From: Neobacillus niacini
GTDB lineage: Bacteria > Bacillota > Bacilli > Bacillales > Cytobacillaceae
NCBI RefSeq assembly: GCF_019749295.1
Contig: NZ_JACWFG010000002.1
Span: 147,326 to 211,325, forward strand
DNA length: 64,000 bases
Direction: 5' to 3'
The translations under genes were made by a program, and so were the position numbers. The notes beneath the pieces were generated by a model that was not told the DNA's origin, searched no databases, and saw nothing but the letters and a program-made list of their open reading frames with translations. Shown here in pieces: positions 1 through 9,059 of the stretch. Positions within the stretch are counted from its first letter, which is position 1. Each line of letters opens with the position of its first letter.

Positions 1-1643
1 CAATTGATATAGGTTGCGCCGTCTAAGGCGTGACCGCCATTAGCGAAGTCAATACCATTCAACTGAATTTTGACAGGATTGGAGTAGTTAAAATTGTAGC
101 CGCCTGGTATTTTCACTGCTGTGATTTTCTTCGGTGATAGCGAGCTCCACTTAATATACCAATCTCCGTTTACAGTTACAGCCTGGACGGTTCGTCCCTC
201 TATAACAAATACTCCATTTCCTTTATCACTATATGAAATCTTCAATGTCTTTAATGCATTCCAATTTACATATGTGTGACCGCTTATAGAGTATCCCGTG
301 CTAAAATCAAACCCATTTAATTGGACTTTAACAGGTGAATAAACAGGTGCCTCTTGGTGTACCTCATATTGCTTGACTAATTTTGTACCCGGATAATAAA
401 AAGCTAAAATATCACGGTAGTTATGCCCAGCATTAACTCGATTATTCGCACCATGTTGACTCAACCCGACACCATGGCCGAAACCTAATCCGGAAAAGGA
501 AAAGGCAGTGCTCGTTTCGTTCACTTCCGTAATTAGGGTGCTCTTCATTTCAGTCGTTCCAATGTAAGAACGGATCCTATCTGCAATAACATTGGTCATA
601 GCTCCATTCAGAAGCTCGAGTTTACCAGTCGAATCAAACTTATCCTTTACAAGGAATTGGAAATCCAGATCTCCTCGTTGAACGCGACCACTTTCAGTTT
701 CGTCATAGAATGATAGATCTGAGATGCTAATGATCTTTATTAGTTTATTAGAATAACCATTTTGGTTAAGCCATGATTTAATGTTGTCTGTAAAGTTACT
801 ATCCTTCTCACTTGTACTATTCCACCATAAATCAGGTTTTTGAAGGTCTAGCCCAGTTAAATTAATTTGCTGCTTTTGTATACTGGTCTCCCAAGCTAGC
901 TTTTTATCATAATCATCTCTTTGAATAGGAAAATAAGGTAATGCCGGACTGCCGAATTCGTTATAGTTATTTTCTGACATGCCTCCATTTGATGAAGAAA
1001 ATAACGCATCAATCGCACGTCCATTGTAGGTAACAATCTCACCTGTGGTCTCTTCTACAGCTTCTGAGGAATTTTCATATAGCATATCTGCCCCACCATA
1101 TACTTGGTAAGAAGTTGTATCATTAATTACCTGGCCTAAACGGTAATAAGCATAGGTTCTCGCCGCAACAGCCTGCACCTTTAGAGCCTCTTTGTTCCAT
1201 GAGGGATACATTTCTGCAGGAACCACTGATTTTAAGTATTCCTCTAAATAAATATTGTTAATCGGTCTTACGTAACCACTTTCAACAATAAAGTTAAAAC
1301 TGCCATAATATTCCCGACTATTAATAAAGGCCGTATATTGTTCTCTCTCAGGCGTAATGGAGATATCCTCAGCTGTAATCAGTTTGATGCTTCCATCATA
1401 AAGGCTTATCTTTGACTGCTCAGCCTTTACACTATAGGTCTTGCCACTTGTAAGTTTGGTCGATGTACCGTCTAAAGTGTAATTTCCAGAAACACGTAAA
1501 GAAATACTCTTTTGGTTCCCTAAATAATTCACTAGTTTTACCTGTATCTTTGGTTCTACTATACTAGCACTAGCTTCCATTCTCATTGGCAATAAACCAA
1601 GTAAGAGAATTCCAATTAAAAAAATAGTTCCCAGTTTCTTCAT
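1..1643 (-). CDS. SpoIID/LytB domain protein (3' end outside window)
   Basis: Secreted protein of the SpoIID/LytB family, whose members are peptidoglycan-acting factors (SpoIID is a lytic transglycosylase, LytB an amidase enhancer). The ATG at 1643 follows AGGGGAG at a good distance and opens a signal peptide (MKKLGTIFLIGILLLGLLP). The middle carries the SpoIID signature SVVPAEMYPSWNKEALKVQA followed by ARTYAYYR, and the motif GFGHGVGLSQHG. Downstream are two copies of a repeat of about 90 residues starting V(K/Q)(V/I)QLNG(F/I)DF, resembling copper-amine-oxidase stalk or cell-wall repeats; the second is cut by the window edge. The frame is open from 1643 to base 3. Probably acts outside the cell on the wall; family assignment is firm, exact role inferred. 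Confidence 0.85.
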   Translation of the reverse strand, partial: MKKLGTIFLIGILLLGLLPMRMEASASIVEPKIQVKLVNYLGNQKSISLRVSGNYTLDGTSTKLTSGKTYSVKAEQSKISLYDGSIKLITAEDISITPEREQYTAFINSREYYGSFNFIVESGYVRPINNIYLEEYLKSVVPAEMYPSWNKEALKVQAVAARTYAYYRLGQVINDTTSYQVYGGADMLYENSSEAVEETTGEIVTYNGRAIDALFSSSNGGMSENNYNEFGSPALPYFPIQRDDYDKKLAWETSIQKQQINLTGLDLQKPDLWWNSTSEKDSNFTDNIKSWLNQNGYSNKLIKIISISDLSFYDETESGRVQRGDLDFQFLVKDKFDSTGKLELLNGAMTNVIADRIRSYIGTTEMKSTLITEVNETSTAFSFSGLGFGHGVGLSQHGANNRVNAGHNYRDILAFYYPGTKLVKQYEVHQEAPVYSPVKVQLNGFDFSTGYSISGHTYVNWNALKTLKISYSDKGNGVFVIEGRTVQAVTVNGDWYIKWSSLSPKKITAVKIPGGYNFNYSNPVKIQLNGIDFANGGHALDGATYIN

Positions 1644-1739
1644 TAATGACTCCCCTCTAAATCTATAGTCCTATTAATATTCTAATCTATAGATACAAAA
1701 AAAGACAGTCCTACCCATTATTTGACAACAAACTCTTAC

Positions 1740-1757
1740 TAATCAAACGTTTGATTA
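1740..1757. promoter_or_regulatory. perfect 18-bp palindromic operator-like site
   Basis: TAATCAAACGTTTGATTA is a perfect palindrome in the 376-bp gap between the divergent SpoIID-like and winged-helix genes. The same core recurs at 1911-1928, 5631-5650, 11031-11050 and 11064-11081, always near the winged-helix gene, its broken copy or an orphan leader. It looks like a TetR- or LacI-type repressor site; the regulator is unknown. Confidence 0.6.
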
Positions 1758-1910
1758 AATAGCCAAAGAACTCTTTGTTAAGAGCATTATTGCTTTGTGT
1801 TAAGTGAGGAACTTATCGAAATATACTGTTCATTTTTACTCTTTCTACTCAAAAAGGACAATAGAAACTAGTAAAATACATAACCAGATAAAATTCTACT
1901 ATAAATTTAC

Positions 1911-1998
1911 CAACCAAACGTTTGATTAGAACTAGGAAGAATCCTTTTGAAATATGAACTTTAAGTGATTTTCATGAAAATTTATTGCCGACTAAAAA
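1911..1998 (+). promoter_or_regulatory. repeated leader, copy 1
   Basis: Starts with an imperfect copy of the CAAACGTTTGATTA palindrome and runs to the start of the winged-helix gene. The segment around CCTTTTGAAATATGAACT and GTGATTTTCA is nearly identical to the region before the pseudogene copy (5631-5735) and recognisable in the orphan copy after 11064. The conserved block between operator and gene suggests a promoter plus 5' leader that is duplicated with the gene. Confidence 0.5.
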
Positions 1999-2019
1999 TA
2001 TAAGAATGGAGTGAGGTTG

Positions 2020-2442
2020 ATGAAAAAGGAAACAATGGTATGTACTGATTTTTGGAGTGATTCTGAAGGTGTGATGATGACCCCGCAGGATAAGTATTTT
2101 TATTTATATCTTCTTTCGAATTCAAGAACAAATCATATAGGAGTCTATAAAATTACGAAAAAACAAATGGCTTTTGATTTAGGCTATACGATTGAGACGG
2201 TTCACTTGTTAATGGAACGATTCATTCAGCACCACAACCTGATACGTTACAACCTTGAATCAAGAGTAATTGGTATCAAAAACTGGGGAAAACATAACCC
2301 TTATGACAATTTTAAACACGTATTGGATTGTATGTACTCCGAATTAAAGAATGTATGTGATACCTCACTGATTTCATATGTTTCACAGTCCATTCAAGGT
2401 CAGGAGATTCGCAGCCTGTATGAATCTTTTTGTAATAATTAG
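2020..2442 (+). CDS. winged-helix protein resembling replisome-organiser N-domain
   Basis: 140-residue protein. The ATG at 2020 is preferred over the upstream GTG at 2011 because GGAG at 2008 is correctly spaced from it. The layout (TPQDKYFYLYLLSN, then MAFDLGYTIETVHLLMERF and IGIKNWGKHNPYD) resembles the winged helix at the N-terminus of phage replisome organisers and DnaD-like proteins, which usually end the domain with an aromatic followed by KH. The C-terminal DnaD-type extension is missing, so this is a short stand-alone form, perhaps a DNA-binding regulator. A second, broken copy lies at 5748-6168. The gene sits behind the palindromic operators and may be autoregulated. Function is not known. 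Confidence 0.7.
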   Translation: MKKETMVCTDFWSDSEGVMMTPQDKYFYLYLLSNSRTNHIGVYKITKKQMAFDLGYTIETVHLLMERFIQHHNLIRYNLESRVIGIKNWGKHNPYDNFKHVLDCMYSELKNVCDTSLISYVSQSIQGQEIRSLYESFCNN

Positions 2443-2526
2443 AAATGATAGCCTTCGGAGAAACAGTGTGGAAGGAGTTCAAAAGATAATTTAATAAGTT
2501 TTGGTCCCTATCTGGAAAGAATAAAT

Positions 2527-2574
2527 CCCGCCTATGTAAACAATATGTTTTTTCATACTGTCTACATAGGCGGG
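2527..2574. terminator. hairpin between convergent genes
   Basis: CCCGCCTATGTA (2527-2538) and TACATAGGCGGG (2563-2574) form a perfect 12-bp stem between the converging winged-helix gene and the subtilase. A/T-rich flanks on both sides make a bidirectional terminator likely, although neither side has a long T run. Confidence 0.55.
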
Positions 2575-2630
2575 AAAATATCTATTTCTATTTAGCAGAA
2601 GTAAGCTTTTTTGCCGTTTTCCGGCTGCGT

Positions 2631-5441
2631 TTACTGAACTTTAATCACTGCTGAATTCTTTGATACCGTTTTTCCACCACTATCTTTCGCGTATACCTTT
2701 ACATAATAGTCCCCTGCTACTTTTGGTGTCCAGGTTAGTTTATTGTTGCTCGTATACCAGATGGTAGCCACTTTTGTTGTCCCTTTATAGACATAATAGG
2801 CATACTGTAATCCCGTTCCTTCTGCATTAACTGTCCAGGTAATTGGCTTGCCTGTGGTGGATGTTCCCTGTACATTTGCCGTTACGCTATTGATCTTGAG
2901 GGCAACCGACACTTTAATCACTGCTGAATTCTTTGATACCGTTTTTCCACCACTATCTTTCGCGTATACCTTTACATAATAGTCCCCTGCTTCTTTTGGT
3001 GTCCAGGTTAGTTTATTGTTGCTCGTATACCAGATGGTAGCCACTTTTGTTGTCCCTTTATAGACATAATAGGCATACTGTAATCCCTTTCCTTCTGCAT
3101 TAACTGTCCAGGTAATTGGCTTGCCTGTGGTGGATGTTCCCTGTACATTTGCCGTAACGCTATTGATCTTGAGGGCAGCAGCCGACACTTTAATCACTGC
3201 TGAATTCTTTGATACCGTTTTTCCACCACTATCTTTCGCGTATGCCTTTACATAATAGTCCCCTACTTCTTTTGGAGTCCATGTTAAAGTTTTATTGCCC
3301 GAATACCCAATTGTTTCCACTCGTGTTGTCCCTTTATAAACATAATAGGCATACTGAACTCCTGAACCTTCTGCATTAACTGTCCAGGTAATTGGCTTTC
3401 CTGTGGTTGATGTTCCCTGTACATTTGCCGTTACACTATTGATTTTAAGAGGTATCTCTTTTTCTCCTCTAATTTTGATATCATCAATATAAATTCCGGG
3501 ATACGTTATTAAGAAATCAGAATTTAAACCAAATCTTATTTTGAAATTATTGACAGCATATGAGGCATCTAGAATAGCTGACTTATTTTCCCATGCAGCT
3601 TTGTGCCCTGTACCAGAGTCTATAACTGCCCAAGTTAATCCTCCATCTTTACTAACCTCCACACTGCTGAAGTCCCAGCCTGTCTCTGTATTCAGCCATT
3701 GGCGCCAAGAAACGAGAAGTACAGATTTGACACCTGATAAATTAATGACAGGTGACTCTACATAGCTAACTTCATTCACATTGTAATTACCGTCAAGGTT
3801 TGTTCCCCACACTTTTGTTGAACTATCAAGAATGTCTGTAGGTATACCCCATTCCCAGGAATTGTTCGTGCCAGACTTCGTATATTGGCCATTAGTAGCT
3901 TCGAAGTTTTGTGAGTATAAATCAACAAAATTCTTTGTATCTATTATCCATTGAAAATCGATTCTAGGCTTTGTAAGGCCATTTGTATCTGTGACAGACA
4001 CACCGCCACTTTTAAGCTTTTGTTCAATATCTTCTACCGAAGCGTTTGGAAACTTCTCTTTCACCACTGCCCATGCTCCTGCAACATGTGGTGTTGCCAT
4101 AGACGTCCCTGACATCCTCTCAAATCCGCCGCCATTTGAGGCTGAGTTTATTTCATATCCTGGAGCTAATAAGTCGACCATGGCTGCACTATTTGAAAAA
4201 TCAGTCACGATATCAGAATTATCAGTAGCACCGACGGTCACTGCTGTTGAAATACATCCGGGAGCACCAATTGAATCTTTATAACCGTTATTCCCGGAAG
4301 CAATGACAGTTGCAATTCCTATCGATTTTAAATTATCGATAATACCTTGTCTCGGATCTTCACAAACACTGTAGAACCTTCCCCCGCCTAGACTCATATT
4401 AATTGAGGCGATTGAATACTGAGAGCTTAATGCATACACTCGTTCTAGTGCACTAATCTGGTCAGATGTATAAGAAAGTGCACATGGCGCTCCGTTTACA
4501 CAAATGGATGTTGAGTTAAATTTAGTAAAGACCTGCATCGCAATGACTTTTGCATCCTTTGCTACTCCGGAAAAACTACTCCCCTTACCTGCAGCTATCC
4601 CTGCAACATGGGTGCCATGTCCACAGCCATTAACGTTTGTACAATCCAGCCCAGAATTGATAGCTGTTGATTCAGTAACACCGCCTGGGCACAATGATTG
4701 GCCACCATCAGTTGCTTGACTATTCGTTGAATAGCACGCTTCTGAGACCACCTTATTTGCTAAGAAAGTATGATTTTTATCTACCCCGGTGTCAAGAATG
4801 GCGACTGTCTGGCCTTCACCTGTAAATCCTTGTGACCAGGCTACATTTGCTTTAATTACATTCGTGCTATCCACTAGGCTTGGAGGATCAATACTGTTGC
4901 CTTTTTCTTTTTTACTGCTTTCGTTCGTACTAGGTTTTTCTGCTGGCAACCCTACTGGCATTGGAATGTCTTCAAGTATGCTTTTTACGTTTGGATTTTT
5001 ATGTAATGCATCCAATCCATTTGCATCTACCTCCACCACAATAAACGGCACTGTTTTAAAAACTTTTATAGATTTTGCTTGTTCCGGTAATTTACTTTGC
5101 AAATCTTCTTTTACAGAATTTTGGATAGCTGCTATTTGTGCTCGTTGTTCCGATTTTTCTTCTTTTTTAAGTTTCCCTTCGGGTTGAAACTGTGTATTTA
5201 GTTCGAGGATTACCCTTACCTTTTTCTTATCCTTGAGCTTACTCATTAAGTTTTCAATTTGTTTCCCTTTTTTCTCAAGAAAGATATCATCTTGAGTATT
5301 TAAGACTTCAATCTCCTGGCTGTTTTCTTCAATAGGTACTTCTTCTTCATTCGAGTTGTTACCAGTCGCCCCAACATTGGGAGCTAGAAAACTTAAAAAC
5401 ATAAATAATAGTACTACCACCTTGAACAACTTATTCCCCAT
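2631..5441 (-). CDS. secreted subtilisin-like serine protease with three C-terminal repeats
   Basis: 936-residue S8 peptidase. A signal peptide (residues 1-25) is followed by an I9-type propeptide (about 70-160). The catalytic triad is visible: Asp217 in AILDTGVD, His275 in GHGTHVAG and Ser447 in GTSMATPHVAG. After the protease comes a region of about 150 residues ending YIDDIKIRG, like the jelly-roll domains that follow secreted metalloproteases and serine proteases. Three near-identical repeats of about 91 residues (LKINSVTANVQG...) resemble triple-tyrosine/Ig-like modules that bind surfaces. AGGGAG precedes the ATG. Probably an extracellular or wall-attached degradative protease. Catalytic assignment is firm, repeat role inferred. 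Confidence 0.93.
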   Translation of the reverse strand: MGNKLFKVVVLLFMFLSFLAPNVGATGNNSNEEEVPIEENSQEIEVLNTQDDIFLEKKGKQIENLMSKLKDKKKVRVILELNTQFQPEGKLKKEEKSEQRAQIAAIQNSVKEDLQSKLPEQAKSIKVFKTVPFIVVEVDANGLDALHKNPNVKSILEDIPMPVGLPAEKPSTNESSKKEKGNSIDPPSLVDSTNVIKANVAWSQGFTGEGQTVAILDTGVDKNHTFLANKVVSEACYSTNSQATDGGQSLCPGGVTESTAINSGLDCTNVNGCGHGTHVAGIAAGKGSSFSGVAKDAKVIAMQVFTKFNSTSICVNGAPCALSYTSDQISALERVYALSSQYSIASINMSLGGGRFYSVCEDPRQGIIDNLKSIGIATVIASGNNGYKDSIGAPGCISTAVTVGATDNSDIVTDFSNSAAMVDLLAPGYEINSASNGGGFERMSGTSMATPHVAGAWAVVKEKFPNASVEDIEQKLKSGGVSVTDTNGLTKPRIDFQWIIDTKNFVDLYSQNFEATNGQYTKSGTNNSWEWGIPTDILDSSTKVWGTNLDGNYNVNEVSYVESPVINLSGVKSVLLVSWRQWLNTETGWDFSSVEVSKDGGLTWAVIDSGTGHKAAWENKSAILDASYAVNNFKIRFGLNSDFLITYPGIYIDDIKIRGEKEIPLKINSVTANVQGTSTTGKPITWTVNAEGSGVQYAYYVYKGTTRVETIGYSGNKTLTWTPKEVGDYYVKAYAKDSGGKTVSKNSAVIKVSAAALKINSVTANVQGTSTTGKPITWTVNAEGKGLQYAYYVYKGTTKVATIWYTSNNKLTWTPKEAGDYYVKVYAKDSGGKTVSKNSAVIKVSVALKINSVTANVQGTSTTGKPITWTVNAEGTGLQYAYYVYKGTTKVATIWYTSNNKLTWTPKVAGDYYVKVYAKDSGGKTVSKNSAVIKVQ
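2634..3449 (-). repeat. three tandem ~273-bp coding repeats
   Basis: The 3' end of the protease gene is three head-to-tail units of about 273 bp, each encoding LKINSVTANVQG at its start and NSAVIKV at its end. The two 3'-most units are almost identical at DNA level; the first has diverged more. Near-identity at synonymous sites points to recent expansion or gene conversion. Confidence 0.85.
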
Positions 5442-5630
5442 ACAGCACTCCCTATCCTTTACGTAATTTTTATTACTCTCTCTATATATGCATAGTTAAT
5501 TTTTAACAGTACCATAGCACCAAGTTTTTTATAATTTTTGTAAAACGAGACCAAGATGAAATTCATAGTGGAGATATACTATCTCTCAAACCTGTTAGAA
5601 GATATGCAATGACTACTAACACATTTAAAT

Positions 5631-5735
5631 TAATCAAACGTTTGATTAAACCACGGATGACTCCTTTTGAAATATGAACTATAAGTGATTTTCAGGAAAA
5701 TTTATTGTCGAATAGAATAATAAAGAAGGGCAGTA
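5631..5735 (+). promoter_or_regulatory. repeated leader, copy 2
   Basis: A perfect 20-bp palindrome (TTAATCAAACGTTTGATTAA, 5631-5650) is followed by the same leader block as at 1911-1998, including CTCCTTTTGAAATATGAACT. The rest of the 306-bp gap after the protease start (5442-5630) shows nothing I can name. Confidence 0.55.
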
Positions 5736-5747
5736 ATGGAGGATGAA

Positions 5748-6168
5748 ATGTAAAGGAAAACAATGGTATGTACTAATCTTTGGAAGGGATTCAGAAGGTG
5801 TGAGGATGACCTCATAGGATAAGTATTTTTATTTATATCATCTTTCGAATTCAAGGACAAACCATATAGGAGTCTATCAAATTACGAAAAAACAAATGGC
5901 TTTTGATTTGAGTTATTCGATTGAGACTGTTCACTTGTTAATGGAACGATTCATTCAGCACCACAAGCTGATACGTTACAAACCTGAATCAAGAGAAATC
6001 GGTATTAAAAACTGGGGGAATCATAACCCTTATGACAATTACAAACACTTATTGGATTGTATGTACTACGAATTAAAGGGTGTCTGTGATCCCTCCCTGA
6101 TTCCATATGTTACACAGTCCATTCAAGGGCAGGAAATTCGCAGCCTGTATGAATCTTTTTGTAAATAA
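5748..6168 (+). pseudogene. broken second copy of the winged-helix gene
   Basis: Closely related to the gene at 2020-2442 along its whole length. The ATG at 5748 is followed at once by TAA, an extra G near 5791 shifts the frame, and a TAG lies at the position of the CCGCAG codons in the intact copy. From 5896 the frame is open and encodes MAFDLSYSIETVHLLMERF to LYESFCK, so only the C-terminal two thirds could be made. It shares the upstream operator and leader with the intact copy, showing that the whole unit was duplicated and this copy then decayed. Confidence 0.85.
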
Positions 6169-6265
6169 GGTTGAGGTGTTTGATGCTATGTACCAAACGG
6201 TCAGACCATTCACTAAGCTAGACACTATTTAAGTTCGCCATCCTGCAGCCAGCAATATAAATGGA

Positions 6266-6297
6266 GGGAGACTGTTCCATTCGTCTCCCCCCTTTTT
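6266..6297 (+). terminator. intrinsic terminator
   Basis: GGGAGAC (6266-6272) pairs with GTCTCCC (6283-6289) and is followed by CCCTTTTT. It ends the pseudogene transcript and faces the 3' end of the YjcZ-like gene. Confidence 0.7.
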
Positions 6298-6344
6298 CGT
6301 ATCCTGAATAAGCTTAATTAGGAGACCGTAATAGGTCACACCAT

Positions 6345-6518
6345 TTAATCGCAGAAAGCAAATGCACCTATAACGATTAATAAAATAAACAATACAATGA
6401 TGATGATAAAATTATCGCACCCGCGTGTTTGAACACATGGAGTTCCATAGCCGTATTGCATTTGATACTGGGGAAGTACATTAGCCCCCATCGTATGTGA
6501 CGGAATCATATTATCCAT
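6345..6518 (-). CDS. YjcZ-family small sporulation-type membrane peptide
   Basis: 57-residue peptide starting MDNMIPSH. The ATG at 6518 is chosen because AGGAAG stands 8 nt before it; an upstream in-frame ATG lacks a site. A Tyr/Gly/Pro-rich N-terminal half (YQMQYGYGTPCVQ) precedes a Cys and a single hydrophobic helix (FIIIIVLFILLIVIGAFAF), the pattern of the YjcZ/SscA group of tiny proteins found in spore-forming bacilli. Family members are made during sporulation, some affecting spore coat assembly. Stands alone. The family call rests on pattern; the exact role is unknown. Confidence 0.75.
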   Translation of the reverse strand: MDNMIPSHTMGANVLPQYQMQYGYGTPCVQTRGCDNFIIIIVLFILLIVIGAFAFCD

Positions 6519-6735
6519 TGTAACACTTCCTTTCATTTGCATAGAGAGCCAGTAGGCGAATACACCATATCATACACAATTAAAGGAAATGTGAGCCCGT
6601 CTAGATAAAAAAAATGGGTTCATTCTGTTATGAGCTCGAAATATGAATGATCCTATCTAAAGCAATGGACTAACCAAATTCCTCATCAGTATTAGAGCCT
6701 TCCCTGTCCCAACATCACCAAAAGGTGAATATAAA

Positions 6736-6764
6736 TTGACAATAACAAAAAAACTTTTTGCAAT
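6736..6764 (+). promoter_or_regulatory. candidate sigma-A promoter of the XRE gene
   Basis: TTGACA (6736-6741), 17-bp spacer, then TGCAAT (6759-6764), about 75 bp upstream of the TTG start at 6839. The -35 is perfect and the -10 matches at four of six. The remainder of the 6543-6735 gap shows no gene. Confidence 0.4.
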
Positions 6765-6838
6765 GAAGTAAATGAGAAGTTTTCTACGTGTCGCATTTTT
6801 AAGCCTCATTATCTAATGGTGTTAAAAGGAGAAAACCA

Positions 6839-7108
6839 TTGAAGGATAATGAGAACACCGAAATTGGAGAAGTGTTGGCAAGATTAAGAAAGGCCCAAAA
6901 TAAGTCACAGGATCATGTTGCATTTGTATGTAATATAAGTAGAAAGACCATGTCTAACTTAGAAAGAACTGAACATTTTCCGAATCTATTAACATTCGGT
7001 AAATATGCTAAGGCACTAGATATGAAGCCAAGTAAACTATTGGAAGAACTTGAGGAAAATAGCAATTTCCTTTTGCTTATTGACCAAGATACGAATGATT
7101 TAGACTGA
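6839..7108 (+). CDS. XRE-family HTH regulator, cassette 1
   Basis: 89-residue protein with an N-terminal Cro/C1-type helix-turn-helix (residues about 9-65: IGEVLARLRKAQNKSQDHVA, then SRKTMSNLER). The TTG start at 6839 follows AGGAG by 7 nt; there is no competing ATG. The residual C-terminus is acidic. An 82-bp gap separates it from a small conserved gene at 7191. A differently diverged XRE gene occupies the same position before a close paralogue of that small gene at 23.2-23.7 kb. It probably binds DNA as a dimer; targets unknown, autoregulation plausible. Confidence 0.75.
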   Translation: MKDNENTEIGEVLARLRKAQNKSQDHVAFVCNISRKTMSNLERTEHFPNLLTFGKYAKALDMKPSKLLEELEENSNFLLLIDQDTNDLD

Positions 7109-7190
7109 GTTTAACGAATCCTAGCAGGATAGAAAGAAAACACCTAATAGTCTCTAGTTGAAATATTCTTACGTAAATGAGGGTTGGCAG

Positions 7191-7442
7191 ATGATCAAGA
7201 AGAATATTGATATTATTAAAATGGATATTTGGAGAAATTTCGAGAATAACGGTCAATTGTACTACATAGAGGTCTTCCATTATACAGATGGCACCATCCA
7301 AGCGTTTGCAAATAAGAGGCCCGGTAAGGTCCAACATATCTTTGAAGATTTTCCAATAGGCATCGGTCGGAATGACCATGATCCAACTAAGGCTGCTATT
7401 CAAGCTATTGCCAACATTCCAAATCAATCATTCTCCCACTAA
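7191..7442 (+). CDS. small conserved protein of unknown function, cassette 1
   Basis: 83-residue protein. The ATG at 7191 is favoured over one at 7158 because the upstream block GAGGGTTGGCAGATG is identical in the paralogue at 23503. The sequence (DIWRNFENNGQLYYIEVFHY, TDGTIQAFANKRPGKVQHIF, EDFPIGIGRNDHDPTKAAIQ) looks like a compact alpha/beta domain with a short helix at the end; no transmembrane segment. I do not recognise the family. It follows an XRE regulator in both copies, so the pair may work together as regulator and partner or antidote, but that is inference. Confidence 0.7.
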   Translation: MIKKNIDIIKMDIWRNFENNGQLYYIEVFHYTDGTIQAFANKRPGKVQHIFEDFPIGIGRNDHDPTKAAIQAIANIPNQSFSH

Positions 7443-7474
7443 AACAATACGGCAAAACATGGTGATGAATAGCA

Positions 7475-7745
7475 CCTATTATACTGACAGTACTTTTCTT
7501 TCTTTTCTTCAATGGTGCCATTGAAATAATCTAAAATACTATCAATTTTCATATAGGACAGTCCCACTGCCTGTGGATTCTTAAACAAATAGTAACTGCT
7601 CCAAGGGGAGTATTCTGGCTTCTTGACCATTTTTACCTCCACAGGATTTAAGTGAATATAACGGCTAACTTCTAGCATCCCTTCTTTATCTTCAATCATC
7701 TTTTCATATAATCTTTTTTCATAGACATGGACATGTCTTGTTAAT
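7475..7745 (-). pseudogene. C-terminal remnant of a RAYT (Y1) transposase
   Basis: Encodes VYEKRLYEKMIEDKEGMLEV to EEKKEKYC, closely matching the C-terminal half of the intact RAYT at 12148-12693. The catalytic half with HYH and the tyrosine is absent; upstream bases do not continue the homology, so nothing functional can be made. It sits tail-to-tail with the small cassette gene, overlapping its last bases if the open frame is taken to 7439. Confidence 0.85.
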
Positions 7746-7860
7746 TGATTACATAAGAATGTACCATTTATGCCCCAATTTTTACCGGTATTTGCCAAGA
7801 AGTTTATCATTTGCTGTCAAAGTGTTACCAATAGAAAAACGTCAACAATATTGAAGTGAA

Positions 7861-7905
7861 AAAGCCTAAATCCTTTTTATTTTATTACCGAGGATTTAGG
7901 CTTTT
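7861..7905. terminator. strong hairpin, probably bidirectional terminator
   Basis: AAAGCCTAAATCC (7861-7873) pairs perfectly with GGATTTAGGCTTT (7892-7904), with T-rich flanks in both directions. It lies in the 380-bp gap between the RAYT remnant and the YkvA-like gene; nothing else is seen there. Confidence 0.6.
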
Positions 7906-8125
7906 GGTTTTCCTCCTCAATCACGCCTATTGTGGAATATCATTTTCTTTTGAAGAGTATCGTTGTACTGCATAACAAATGAATTTGTTTTGGCAGCTTA
8001 TTAGTGATTCGTCTTACTCTCCATGTATTTAAACTCCAATAAAACGTTAAAGTTCTTACAACAAATCCTTCAAAAGTAAAGTCTGCTCCCTAAAAATTTG
8101 GAAACAGACTCATAATATAATATCA

Positions 8126-8644
8126 TTATCTACCTAGTTTATTATCAATCTCAGTTGTATCTACATTCTCGCCAAATAAATCTCTTAGTTTATTTTTGGC
8201 TTGCATTTTAACTTCATCATCCACATATAAAGCTACTTGAATTAAAGCAAAGATTACAACACTTAAGTCATCAGCATATCCTACACCAACTGCTAAGTCG
8301 GGGATAATATCTAGAGGTAAAATAAAGTACCCTAAAGCCCCAACAATGGTTGCTTTAACTTTTAATGGTACATCTGGCTTTTGAAGTGTGTAGTAAAGTA
8401 ATAGAACTGCATAGACTATAGAAGTTCCAGCTCTTTTAGAAAATTTTTGAACCTTAGTCCAAAACTTTTCCTCTGAGAAATGCTTTTCGTGTTGGTTTAT
8501 ATCTTCAACATTCAGTTTTTCTGCTTCATCTTTTAAATCAGCAACTAGTTCTTCTTCAATATCAATTTCAATTTCGTCGACTTCAATATTAGATGAGGAT
8601 AATTCTTCTAGATCTGTTTTCCTCTTAAATAGATTTTTTAACAT
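8126..8644 (-). CDS. YkvA/DUF1232 family protein
   Basis: 172-residue protein. An acidic N-terminal half (residues 13-50, rich in Glu/Asp) precedes the DUF1232/YkvA domain, recognisable by YYTLQKPDVPLKVKATIVGA and LGYFILPLDIIPDLAVGVGY-ADD, the typical LPxDxIPD segment followed by a hydrophobic hairpin. GGAGTG stands before the ATG. Family members are small membrane-associated proteins of unknown function. Stands alone between a terminator and a worn stretch. Confidence 0.8.
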   Translation of the reverse strand: MLKNLFKRKTDLEELSSSNIEVDEIEIDIEEELVADLKDEAEKLNVEDINQHEKHFSEEKFWTKVQKFSKRAGTSIVYAVLLLYYTLQKPDVPLKVKATIVGALGYFILPLDIIPDLAVGVGYADDLSVVIFALIQVALYVDDEVKMQAKNKLRDLFGENVDTTEIDNKLGR

Positions 8645-8755
8645 AAAATCACTCCAAGGATTAGTAAATTACAAATACATTTTACACCATAATTATCCAT
8701 TTATCATCATTTAATATAAAACACTAGTACTTCAAATAATAAGTATGCATGTTAA

Positions 8756-8863
8756 TCTAATGACGCTATAAAAATACAAGGACCTGAAGAGGTTTCAGAA
8801 TCTATTGGACCAGTGTTACAGTCTAGATTGGGAAGTATATTCAAAATCATTGAAAATCCATGA
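8756..8863 (+). pseudogene. short coding-like remnant
   Basis: In the 415-bp gap after the YkvA-like gene, one frame reads SNDAIKIQGPEEVSESIGPV then LQSRLGSIFKIIENP and a stop, but has no start codon or ribosome site. It reads like the C-terminal tail of a lost gene. The rest of 8645-9059 shows nothing I can name. Confidence 0.25.
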
Positions 8864-9059
8864 AAATGTAAACTATCAGGTCCCAAAAAGGAGGATCAAA
8901 GACAAAAGAATTCCCATAGGCTCAGGCCGCGACTCCATTCTTCACTGGCAATCAAAAATTTGCGTAGGATCTTCAGCCTAGAAAGGCCTCTTACACTGCA
9001 ATCTCCTAGAGGCCCCGATACGATTTTGATCGTGAAAGGATGTCTATAAAACATTTATA

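Noticed and set aside
2634..3449. CRISPR-like array
   Set aside because: The regular repeats are coding, with about 273-bp periodicity and no spacers. The REP-like repeats are dispersed rather than arrayed.
2020..7442. Prophage or plasmid remnant because of the replisome-organiser-like protein and XRE regulators
   Set aside because: No integrase, structural, lysis or partition genes are present. The proteins may equally be chromosomal regulators.
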